From positions 1-7,616 of the forward strand of contig JAPPMR010000293.1 of NCBI GenBank assembly GCA_028818995.1: DNA of 7,616 nucleotides, in the 5' to 3' direction. The stretch is from Candidatus Poribacteria bacterium (GTDB lineage: Bacteria > Poribacteria > WGA-4E > WGA-3G). Below, one piece after another: positions 1 to 5,989 of the stretch. How positions within the stretch are numbered: position 1 is the first letter of the stretch; the number at the start of each line of letters is the position of its first letter. The position numbers were made by a program, and so were the translations under genes. The notes below the pieces were generated by a model. The model was not told the DNA's origin. It saw only the letters and a program-made list of their open reading frames with translations, and made no database searches.

Positions 1-48
1 CGCATGCAGGTTCCAAAGACCTGTGCCTTACCGCTTGGCCACCGCCCT
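1..48 (-). tRNA. tRNA-Gln (anticodon UUG), 5' part, cut by the window edge
   Basis: On the minus strand the tRNA starts at position 48 and runs off the left edge. The visible part reads as an acceptor 5' strand AGGGCGG, T8-G9, a 3-bp D stem GCC/GGC around the loop AAGCGGTAA, then a perfect 5-bp anticodon stem CAGGT/ACCTG enclosing the 7-nt loop CTTTGGA. Positions 34-36 of that loop are TTG, which reads Gln CAA codons. The D-arm closely matches the usual bacterial tRNA-Gln D-arm. The T arm and 3' acceptor strand lie outside the window, so acceptor pairing cannot be checked. It begins only 4 nt after the ispE stop codon. It is therefore almost certainly cotranscribed with ispE and released by RNase P cleavage. 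Confidence 0.9.
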
Positions 49-52
49 TCAA

Positions 53-940
53 TTATTGAATACGCACACCAACAGGATTGGTTACTGTGGTTGTGCAAAA
101 ACTGACGTTGTTTTTAAAGAGTGATTCGCATCGGCGTGCTGTAGAGATGTTCTCCATCAAAGCGAACATCGTCGCACCACTCCCCGACATCAACGCGCCA
201 TAACATCCTGTTTGTGTAGACAACTGTGTTTTTAGCGTGGCTAATTCGGGATATTTGGAAAAAACCGGTACTTCAAGAAGATTGGACAGGTTCTTGCCAA
301 CACCGACTACATCGTCTTTCTTAATACAAGTCTGTATAATTATACTTTCTTTTTTCTGCTTTGTCAAGGTAATGTCTAAATTTTTGAATATGTCGGGGGT
401 TGAAATTGCGATGCCAGGGTTGATCAGGACAAGTGGGACATCAGATAACGCTGGGAGTGGGGTTAAAATGTCGCCTATACCGGTGCCGAAAGCAGCGCCG
501 CCATGCAAGCAGAATGGTACATCCGCCCCTAATTGCGCGCCGATTTTCATTAACACATTTTCTGATAACTCTAACGCGAAGAGTTCATTTAGACCGTAAA
601 GGACAGCCGCTGCGTTAGCACTACCGCCTGCTAATCCTGCTGCAACAGGAATCTGCTTGTGAATCTGTATCTCAAGCCCACCGAATCCGCCAACTACATC
701 GCTGAGAGATTGCGCGGCACGGTAGGCGAGATTTCTGGAATCGGATGGCACATCGGGATGTTCACATTTTATCGTAATTTCTGTCTTTGTTCGTTCGCGA
801 AGAATAACCTCATCATGCAGATCGATTGAATGAAAAACCGTTTCAAGGTTATGATAACCATCCTCTCGTTTGCCGACAACATTCAGATAGAGATTGATCT
901 TGGCATGGGCGCGAACCCGTAATGTTTTGGGTTTGTTCAT
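53..940 (-). CDS. ispE: 4-diphosphocytidyl-2-C-methyl-D-erythritol kinase (IspE)
   Basis: This cytoplasmic GHMP-family kinase phosphorylates the 2-hydroxyl of CDP-ME with ATP, a middle step of the MEP route to isoprenoids. The 295-residue length is normal for IspE. All three family motifs are visible. Motif 1 is AHAKINLYLN near residues 11-20, with the catalytic Lys14. The glycine-rich ATP loop PVAAGLAGGSANA is at 98-110. GADVPFC at 138-144 contains the catalytic Asp140. The C-terminal GALMSGSGATMFAL is at 248-261. The ATG overlaps the stop of the upstream lipoprotein gene as ATGA (937-940), and I see no well-placed SD of its own, so translation is probably coupled. The stop is followed after 4 nt by tRNA-Gln. 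The lipoprotein-ispE order resembles the lolB-ispE order of enterobacteria. Confidence 0.96.
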   Translation of the reverse strand: MNKPKTLRVRAHAKINLYLNVVGKREDGYHNLETVFHSIDLHDEVILRERTKTEITIKCEHPDVPSDSRNLAYRAAQSLSDVVGGFGGLEIQIHKQIPVAAGLAGGSANAAAVLYGLNELFALELSENVLMKIGAQLGADVPFCLHGGAAFGTGIGDILTPLPALSDVPLVLINPGIAISTPDIFKNLDITLTKQKKESIIIQTCIKKDDVVGVGKNLSNLLEVPVFSKYPELATLKTQLSTQTGCYGALMSGSGATMFALMENISTARRCESLFKNNVSFCTTTVTNPVGVRIQ

Positions 941-1791
941 TCAGAAACATCTGGCTCCTCAAGTTCCGAGAACGGCATAACTTTCATACCTTCAGTCAAA
1001 TGCGGTTCAAAATCAAATCTACTATCAGGGATTTTAACATTCAGTTGAACTTGTGCCATTTTTACAACAACTCGTGTCTGTTCAAGTGGACGTTCAATTT
1101 CAACCTTGTGAGGTCTCAGGATGCCGTCGACTTCGCGATAGTCTGAAAAAACGACACTTTGTTGCAACACCTCGTCTTTGTCATTGATACGCCACTCAGT
1201 GACACGTGGTTCACCGTCTTGAACAAGAACGGTGATAGTCTCTGTGTGTCCCGCTTCAACACCGGGGCGGGAAATGAAGGATATTGGTGCAAAACCCGTG
1301 ATTTTTAACTTCTCGGTGCGCCCGTCAAGGAATGGATTGGCAAAGATTGCACTTAACACATCTGAAATACGTAGATCAATACCGAAGATTATTTTCAAGA
1401 TGCCATCAGATAACTCACCTAAATATGCTTCTTGTTCATCAACGAGTACGAGCAGAAATTTGTTTTGTTTTGCAATTGCAACACCTTTTGTATCGTTGAA
1501 ACCGCCTAAAGCTTGTATATGTAGGAGTTCACCGTCCTCAGATTTCTTATACCATAGTAATTCGCGTAGTTCTTCCGGAGCACGACCATTTTCCTGAATC
1601 GTCACCATCATCTTAGTAGTCTTTAGGGATTCAGTTAAATCATATCTCGCTTTGAGTGTTTCTAAGTGTGGAGAAAATTCCGACATTTCCACAAGAGGGA
1701 GGTCAATGTTAGAGGTTTTAGGTGCACAGCCTATAATCATTATCAACACTGATAGAAACAGAGGAAAACTGGTAATCAGCCGATTTCTCAT
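937..1791 (-). CDS. Outer-membrane lipoprotein, LolA/LolB-fold-like (DUF4292-type)
   Basis: The 284-residue protein starts MRNR, followed by a hydrophobic stretch (residues 5-20) and a lipobox ending IIGC, so Cys22 would be lipidated by Lgt and cut by LspA. The residue after Cys is Ala, not Asp, which favours sorting to the outer membrane where Lol sorting exists. The mature part has the alternating pattern of a LolA/LolB-like half-barrel: an early segment on a Trp-Tyr-Lys-Lys strand, and a C-terminal stretch VQLNVKIPDSRFDFEP near residues 250-265. That stretch resembles the end of DUF4292/LolA-like domains. Placement directly before ispE supports a LolB-like role, since enterobacterial lolB precedes ispE. 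The family call rests on pattern and context, not a database match. Its ATG abuts the argD stop (TAAATG), with GAGG at 1800-1803, 8 nt upstream, as SD. Confidence 0.7.
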   Translation of the reverse strand: MRNRLITSFPLFLSVLIMIIGCAPKTSNIDLPLVEMSEFSPHLETLKARYDLTESLKTTKMMVTIQENGRAPEELRELLWYKKSEDGELLHIQALGGFNDTKGVAIAKQNKFLLVLVDEQEAYLGELSDGILKIIFGIDLRISDVLSAIFANPFLDGRTEKLKITGFAPISFISRPGVEAGHTETITVLVQDGEPRVTEWRINDKDEVLQQSVVFSDYREVDGILRPHKVEIERPLEQTRVVVKMAQVQLNVKIPDSRFDFEPHLTEGMKVMPFSELEEPDVSE

Positions 1792-2982
1792 TTAGAAAAC
1801 CTCTGACATCGATTTCTCAACGATATTAACCGCTTCCTCAACATGACCAGCATTGATATTAAGTGGTGGTAAGAATCGGAGCACATAGTCGTTGGTGCAG
1901 ATCGTGACTAATCCATTTTCAATACATTTGGCTGCGAGCGGTTTTGCATCCGCTTCTAAAACAAGACCTCTGAGCAACCCTTTGCCGCGGACCTCTTTAA
2001 TCGGGTACTTGCCTTTGAGTTCCATCAATCCACCTGCGAGATAGTTCCCCATTTTTACGGCATTTACAGCGAGATTTTCTTCAAAGATAGTTTCTATTGT
2101 TGCAACGGCTGCAGCAGAGGATAAGAAATTACCACCGAACGTTGCTGCGTGGGTGCCGGGGACAAAACTTTCTGCTACTTGTTGTTTTGCTAACATTGCT
2201 CCAATTGGGACACCGCTACCGAGTGCCTTTGCCATTGTGATTACATCTGGCACAACACCATAACTCTGATAGCCGAAAAACGTTCCTAATCTACCCATCG
2301 CTGTTTGTACTTCGTCAAAGATAAGTAGCAGATTATGTTTGTCGCAGAGTTCTCGTAATCCTTGCAGATAACCATCGCTTGGGATATTCACACCGCCTTC
2401 GGACTGAATTGGCTCTACTAAAATGGCACAAGTTTTTTCACTGATAGCGGCTTCGGTCGCATCCAAATCGTCAAATGGCACATATTTGAATCCCTCAAGC
2501 ATCGGTTCAAATCCGACGTGATATTTCGTCTGTGCTGTAGCAGTAATCGTTGCCATTGTTCTGCCATGAAACGAATTGTCCATCGTAATGATTTCATAAG
2601 CGTCTGTTCTACCGCTGTCTTTGGCAAATTTTCGTGATATTTTAATCGCTGCTTCGTTTGCCTCCGCACCACTATTACAGAAGAAACACTGGTCCATATC
2701 CGAATTTTCAATCAGAAGTTTCGCTAATTCTGCTTGTGGTTTTATGTAATATAGATTAGAGGTATGTAGCACTTCTCCTGCTTGTTCTTGGATTGCAGAG
2801 ACTACCTTCGGGTGGGCATGTCCTAATCCGTTGACAGCTAAACCTCCTAAAAAATCGAGATATTTTTTGCCATCTGCGTCCCATAGGTAGGGTCCTTCGC
2901 CCTTGACGAATGCGAGACTTCTGTCACCATAAGTGTTAATAATATATTTTGTTGCCATCGCTTTAATTTCTGCTATTGTCAT
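1792..2982 (-). CDS. argD: Acetylornithine/succinylornithine-type class-III aminotransferase (ArgD family)
   Basis: This is a PLP-dependent fold-type I aminotransferase, most likely acetylornithine transaminase of arginine biosynthesis. Family relatives act on succinylornithine, N-succinyl-diaminopimelate or other omega-amines, so substrate is inferred. From the chosen ATG it has 396 residues, typical for ArgD. Visible hallmarks are YLDFLGGLAVNGLGHAHP (41-58), the PLP-phosphate loop FCNSGAEANE (101-110), SFHGRT (137-142), EPIQSEGG (190-197), IFDEVQ with the PLP-nitrogen Asp223, and TMAKALGSG with the Schiff-base Lys252. The frame stays open to 3093, but the start at 2982 is preferred. It has AAGGAG at 2990-2995 with a 7-nt spacer, and the protein then begins at the usual family start, shortly before the KYIINTYGDR segment. 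The stop touches the lipoprotein start, so this is the first gene of the argD-lipoprotein-ispE-tRNA operon. Confidence 0.92.
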   Translation of the reverse strand: MTIAEIKAMATKYIINTYGDRSLAFVKGEGPYLWDADGKKYLDFLGGLAVNGLGHAHPKVVSAIQEQAGEVLHTSNLYYIKPQAELAKLLIENSDMDQCFFCNSGAEANEAAIKISRKFAKDSGRTDAYEIITMDNSFHGRTMATITATAQTKYHVGFEPMLEGFKYVPFDDLDATEAAISEKTCAILVEPIQSEGGVNIPSDGYLQGLRELCDKHNLLLIFDEVQTAMGRLGTFFGYQSYGVVPDVITMAKALGSGVPIGAMLAKQQVAESFVPGTHAATFGGNFLSSAAAVATIETIFEENLAVNAVKMGNYLAGGLMELKGKYPIKEVRGKGLLRGLVLEADAKPLAAKCIENGLVTICTNDYVLRFLPPLNINAGHVEEAVNIVEKSMSEVF

Positions 2983-2989
2983 AAATTTT

Positions 2990-2995
2990 CTCCTT
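2990..2995 (-). promoter_or_regulatory. Ribosome binding site deciding the argD start
   Basis: AAGGAG lies 7 nt before the ATG at 2982. It is the best SD in the upstream region and fixes the start inside a frame that is open for 37 more codons. Confidence 0.85.
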
Positions 2996-3005
2996 GTTTT
3001 TTTCT

Positions 3006-3052
3006 GGTAATTGTGATTTGAAACTTTACCTGATGTCTTCTCTATAGAAAAG
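3006..3052 (-). other. argD leader with two weak hairpins
   Basis: If transcription starts near 3085, the argD mRNA has a leader of about 100 nt. It can form CTTTTC-TATA-GAGAAG (3037-3052, 6 bp including one G-U pair). It can also form a GGTAA/TTACC stem (3006-3010 with 3026-3030, 15-nt loop) followed by an A-rich stretch and the SD. Neither has a U-tract, so this is not an obvious attenuator. I recognise no riboswitch class. Confidence 0.25.
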
Positions 3053-3088
3053 TCTGTTATTAATATCTCTGTCCAAGTGGTTATTTCG

Positions 3089-3102
3089 AACACTATAGTG
3101 TT
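3089..3102. promoter_or_regulatory. Perfect 14-bp palindrome, candidate operator
   Basis: AACACTATAGTGTT is identical to its reverse complement over all 14 positions, with no spacer. It covers the -10 box of the proposed argD promoter, a position where a dimeric repressor would block RNA polymerase. It does not look like the usual ArgR box (TGAAT...ATTCA), so the cognate regulator is unknown. Confidence 0.5.
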
Positions 3103-3121
3103 AGGTTTCGCGTGTGGACAA
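3092..3121 (-). promoter_or_regulatory. Candidate sigma-70-type promoter for argD operon
   Basis: On the minus strand, TTGTCC (3116-3121, 4 of 6 matches to TTGACA) is followed after 18 nt by TATAGT (3092-3097, 5 of 6 to TATAAT). Transcription would start near 3085, giving a leader of about 100 nt before argD. The -10 box sits inside the perfect palindrome at 3089-3102, as expected for a repressible promoter. This was found by eye only. Confidence 0.5.
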
Positions 3122-3138
3122 CCCAGCCATAAAATACA

Positions 3139-3783
3139 TTAACCAATGATCACCTTTCTAAATGTAAGTGATACCCGACGCTGACGTGGATATTTGACAC
3201 CATCCCAAACATCCGATTTTCTGGCGGGAATACTGTGTAACCACTCAGATCTTGCTTCACCATTCAGCACAATAAGACTTCTTGGAGCAAGCCAGACCGG
3301 TATCTTTTTTCCCTTATCATCTCTTTTTGTGAAATCCATAACACAACTTGACTCTAAACTTAAAGAAACAATTGTATCCTCAAAGCAAGGTTCACAATCA
3401 ATATGTGCAGAAATTCCTTGTCCAGATTCGTATTCATTGACGATCACTTGATCAGCAATTTTTGACATGTAACCTTCTTGATACAACTTTTCGCTAAGCA
3501 CTCTCAGCCATTCTGGCAGCTCGTCAACATACATACTCATATCCACTTTCCGCGCCTTGTAGTCGTACTTAAAACCATAATGCTGAACGCGACGCTTTAG
3601 GTCTTTGAGCCAAAGTCCTTTGTTTACATGTGCTAATAATTCATCCTGTTTGTCCGCAGTGATATAGTTTTCTATATACTTCAATCCTTGGATTGCCTTA
3701 ATCAATATCTTATTCTTCCGTTTAGGTTCCAGTTTTGATGTTTGTTGATCTTCAAACGGTAATGGCAATTGTCTTGCTTGCAT
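3139..3783 (-). CDS. AlkB-family 2-oxoglutarate/Fe(II)-dependent dioxygenase, ALKBH8-like
   Basis: AlkB-type enzymes oxidatively remove methyl and related adducts from nucleic-acid bases, or hydroxylate tRNA modifications, using 2-oxoglutarate, O2 and Fe(II). From the chosen ATG the protein has 214 residues. The signature NEYESGQGISAHID (116-129) supplies iron ligands His127 and Asp129. His183 in WLHSIPARKSD is the third ligand, and RRVSLTFR (202-209) gives the R-x5-R pair (Arg203 and Arg209) for 2-oxoglutarate and substrate. The segment between the ligands (VWLAPRSLIVLNGEAR near 163-178) resembles the ALKBH8-like branch more than classical E. coli AlkB. The substrate cannot be assigned. The frame also allows a TTG start at 3810, but ATG 3783 has GGAG 7 nt upstream and avoids overlap with the methyltransferase-like gene, whose stop lies 20 nt upstream. 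The two genes probably form one unit. Confidence 0.92.
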   Translation of the reverse strand: MQARQLPLPFEDQQTSKLEPKRKNKILIKAIQGLKYIENYITADKQDELLAHVNKGLWLKDLKRRVQHYGFKYDYKARKVDMSMYVDELPEWLRVLSEKLYQEGYMSKIADQVIVNEYESGQGISAHIDCEPCFEDTIVSLSLESSCVMDFTKRDDKGKKIPVWLAPRSLIVLNGEARSEWLHSIPARKSDVWDGVKYPRQRRVSLTFRKVIIG

Positions 3784-3790
3784 GTCATGA

Positions 3791-3794
3791 CTCC
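3791..3794 (-). promoter_or_regulatory. Ribosome binding site deciding the alkB-like start
   Basis: GGAG is placed 7 nt before the ATG at 3783. It favours this start over the in-frame TTG at 3810, for which I see no SD. Confidence 0.7.
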
Positions 3795-3803
3795 ATAAAA
3801 TGG

Positions 3804-4733
3804 TTACCAATTATATAGTATATCATACCTGACATTAATCTCTTGACTCATTCTACCCGTCATTAAAACTTCATATCTATAACTAACATTTTCCCCCTGT
3901 GTTACAAAATTTTGTATGGGAAAATAACTATAATTCAACACCTCATTTTGAAGTTTCGACCAATGTATATGTGCATTCGCTAACTTTGAAGGATTTTGAT
4001 ATAACATGCATATTTTATTCTTGTTAGAAGCTTGTACTGCATTGTGAATCGAATCAATAAAATTTCGGATGTCCCCAATGAATGTTATTGGGGCAAGGAC
4101 ATAGCAAAAGTTAAATACAATCACTGTATCGGAAGGAGTATCCCTCTGCATAGCACTTAATAACTCAGGAACTATTTTGTAATTTTGACTTAAAGTAATA
4201 TTCTCGAAATATGGAATACTATTACCAATAGGACTATTTTTATTTATTTCCGATGCCTTAGTAAGCATGTTTTGTGAGATATCAACACCTATATAAGTAA
4301 TGTTACGTTGACCCATGGCATTCCAAAACGCAATACCCGAAGTTAAAGGACCACATCCATAGTCTACAAAAAATATGTGATTGCTTTCTGATGCTTGTTT
4401 ATGTTGCATAATATATTTGCTATATATGTGGTAACTTCCAGTAAGGTGCATAGACATGTAATCGGCACAGTAAAATAGCACTTTCTCTCTTGGAGAAAAA
4501 ACCCCGAAATGCTCATCAACGGATTGAATATCAAAGTTGGTACTTCCTCTTTCCAAAATATTCTCTTGGAGAGAATTTATTGTATTGTAATCAGGGTATG
4601 GTTGTTGATGATACAGTCTTACTACGTCCGGCTTCGCGTCTCTAAATGGTTGAACAATCTGCAACTTTAATAATTCTCGGAGGTTGTCGCTGGGTCTATA
4701 ATAATTATCATCGTAACAGTGTATATAGGACAT
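3804..4733 (-). CDS. SAM-dependent methyltransferase-like protein of unrecognised family
   Basis: I do not recognise the specific family. The 309-residue protein has a class-I Rossmann methyltransferase core in its middle. Motif I is VDYGCGPLTSG (123-133), the SAM-binding glycine loop. After it comes YIGVDISQNML (147-157), whose Asp151 would contact the SAM ribose. A hydrophobic strand TVIVFNFCYVLAP (203-215) fits motif IV/post-IV. The N-terminal 115 residues and the C-terminal 70 residues are polar, tyrosine- and asparagine-rich, and match nothing I know. No signal peptide or membrane segment is visible. The substrate is unknown. The gene is markedly AT-rich compared with its flanks (one sampled 60-nt line had 28% G+C, another 37%), suggesting separate ancestry. 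It lies 20 nt before the AlkB-like gene, so the pair may act together in nucleic-acid methylation/demethylation, but this is inference. Confidence 0.75.
   Translation of the reverse strand: MSYIHCYDDNYYRPSDNLRELLKLQIVQPFRDAKPDVVRLYHQQPYPDYNTINSLQENILERGSTNFDIQSVDEHFGVFSPREKVLFYCADYMSMHLTGSYHIYSKYIMQHKQASESNHIFFVDYGCGPLTSGIAFWNAMGQRNITYIGVDISQNMLTKASEINKNSPIGNSIPYFENITLSQNYKIVPELLSAMQRDTPSDTVIVFNFCYVLAPITFIGDIRNFIDSIHNAVQASNKNKICMLYQNPSKLANAHIHWSKLQNEVLNYSYFPIQNFVTQGENVSYRYEVLMTGRMSQEINVRYDILYNW
3810..3838 (-). promoter_or_regulatory. Possible internal promoter for the alkB-like gene
   Basis: A perfect TATAAT (3810-3815, minus strand) lies in the last codons of the methyltransferase-like gene, with a poor -35 TTAATG (3 of 6) 17 nt upstream. 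Transcription from near 3803 would leave a 20-nt leader carrying the GGAG site. The -35 is weak and the local DNA is AT-rich, so a chance match is possible. Confidence 0.3.
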
Positions 4734-4748
4734 GTATTGAGTGCCTTT

Positions 4749-4777
4749 AGTATATTAAATGGACTGGTAAATGTCTA
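4749..4777 (-). promoter_or_regulatory. Strong candidate promoter for the methyltransferase-alkB unit
   Basis: On the minus strand, TAGACA (4772-4777, 5 of 6 to TTGACA), a 17-nt spacer and TATACT (4749-4754, 5 of 6 to TATAAT) make the best promoter match in the window. Transcription would begin near 4742, only about 9 nt before the ATG at 4733. The weak SD-like AAAGG (4744-4748) would then be left out of the mRNA, so translation could be nearly leaderless. TGGTAA/TTACCA arms (4765-4770 and 4787-4792) also flank the -35 region. Confidence 0.5.
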
Positions 4778-4799
4778 TATATAAGCTTACCATGTATCA

Positions 4800-5933
4800 T
4801 TACCAATTTGTATAGGAACCATCTTCGCGTTGATAACCGTGAGGAGGTCCGTATTCTTGCGTTGACACGTTAGTGAATGCTTCCTCGTTGAATTCAATTC
4901 CGAGACCAGGGGATTCAGGAGGCAAGAGATAACCCGATTCAAATGGTACTTGCACCGGAAATTCATCGGTCAGTGAAGACATTGGAGCACGTGGAAGTTC
5001 CTGCACACCAACAAGCGATGATGCTAAACAGAGATGCAGACATGCTGCAGTGGAAACAGGACCGAGTGGGTTGTGTGGTGCCAGATGGATGTAATGTGTT
5101 TCGCACCAGCCAGCAATCTTACGTGCTTCTGTCAATCCCCCAGCGATACAGAGGTCAACGCGGCAGTAATCTATCAGGTCTTCTTCTATGACTTCACGGA
5201 ATGTCCATTTGCTATCAAATTGTTCACCAACGGCAATCGGGACAGAGGTTTGTTGACGTAGTCGTTTGAGACTCGCTGGGTTTTCGCTTCGCAGTGGGTC
5301 TTCAATGAAGAATGGATTGTAAGGTTCGACCTTTTTACAGAATTCGAGGCTATCCGCAGGGTCAAGACGGGTATGCACATCAAAAAGTATATTAAGGTCA
5401 TCACCCAATGCTTCGCGGACTGCTCGCACCTCTTCTATTCCGAACTGCACAGCACGTCTTGGTTCAAACGCACCTGTACCAGTCCTATCAGCCAAACTCA
5501 ATCGTACAAATTTCCATCCCGCTTCGTATGTTTGTCGACAACTTTCAACGAGTGCGTCAAGAGTCCCACCACCGTTATGCGGATAGCAGACGACCTTGTC
5601 TCTCGTACGTCCTCCCAGAAGTTCATAAACAGGAACGTTTAGTGCTTTTCCCTTGATGTCCCACAAGGCAATATCTACAGCACTGACAGCAGCGGATTGA
5701 ACGACTCCGCCTGGGAAAAATCCACCGCGAAACATGACTTGCCACAGATGTTCAATCTGAAACGGATTAGCACCGATGAGAAAGGGTTCAAACGAGCGAA
5801 CAACTTCAGCTAACGCGAGGGCGCGGCGTCTTATGCCGCCTTCGCCGACACCGTATATTCCTGCATCGGTTTCTACTTTGACAAAGAAATGTCCTGATGC
5901 TGAAACGAACGATTTGACATTGGTAATTTTCAT
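4800..5933 (-). CDS. Mandelate racemase/muconate lactonizing enzyme family protein, probable sugar-acid (galactonate-type) dehydratase
   Basis: This is a cytoplasmic Mg-dependent enolase-superfamily enzyme that likely dehydrates an aldonic acid to a 2-keto-3-deoxy acid. The 377 residues comprise an alpha+beta capping domain (1-115), ending in the family signature SAVDIALWDIKGKALNVPVYELLGG (84-108), and a TIM barrel. Metal ligands are visible as Asp185 in ILFDVH, Glu211 in FFIEDPL and Glu237 in VGEQF. The likely catalytic histidines are His187 and His287 in LAPHNPLGP. This D-x-H plus PHNPLGP pattern fits the galactonate/mannonate dehydratase type better than mandelate racemase itself. From memory of E. 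coli galactonate dehydratase numbering (183, 185, 209, 235, 285), all five positions differ by a constant 2. GAGG at 5939-5942 with a 5-nt spacer supports the start. The PhyH gene ends 56 nt upstream. Exact substrate is uncertain. Confidence 0.9.
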   Translation of the reverse strand: MKITNVKSFVSASGHFFVKVETDAGIYGVGEGGIRRRALALAEVVRSFEPFLIGANPFQIEHLWQVMFRGGFFPGGVVQSAAVSAVDIALWDIKGKALNVPVYELLGGRTRDKVVCYPHNGGGTLDALVESCRQTYEAGWKFVRLSLADRTGTGAFEPRRAVQFGIEEVRAVREALGDDLNILFDVHTRLDPADSLEFCKKVEPYNPFFIEDPLRSENPASLKRLRQQTSVPIAVGEQFDSKWTFREVIEEDLIDYCRVDLCIAGGLTEARKIAGWCETHYIHLAPHNPLGPVSTAACLHLCLASSLVGVQELPRAPMSSLTDEFPVQVPFESGYLLPPESPGLGIEFNEEAFTNVSTQEYGPPHGYQREDGSYTNW

Positions 5934-5989
5934 AAATACCTCATAATGTAGGCGGACAAGCGATTGTAAGGAATGAAATCAAAGTGTGA

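Noticed and set aside
237..599. Plus-strand open frames opposite ispE and other genes (also 922-1146, 1232-1597, 3194-3451, 5373-5642, 6985-7407)
   Set aside because: They lie antisense to well-supported genes, show no recognisable protein motifs and have low-complexity-like composition typical of antisense reading.
2983..3093. 37-codon N-terminal extension of the argD frame
   Set aside because: The extension has no family resemblance, overlaps the proposed promoter and palindrome, and a near-ideal SD sits before the internal ATG at 2982.
3089..3102. ArgR box upstream of argD
   Set aside because: The palindrome AACACTATAGTGTT does not resemble the TGAAT/ATTCA half-sites of ArgR/AhrC operators.
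3784..3810. TTG start at 3810 for the alkB-like gene
   Set aside because: It would overlap the previous gene and has no SD, whereas the ATG at 3783 has GGAG at 7 nt.
4765..4792. Terminator hairpin after the dehydratase gene (TGGTAA/TTACCA)
   Set aside because: The stem is only 6 bp with a 16-nt loop, is AT-rich and has no T-run, so it is unlikely to terminate transcription.
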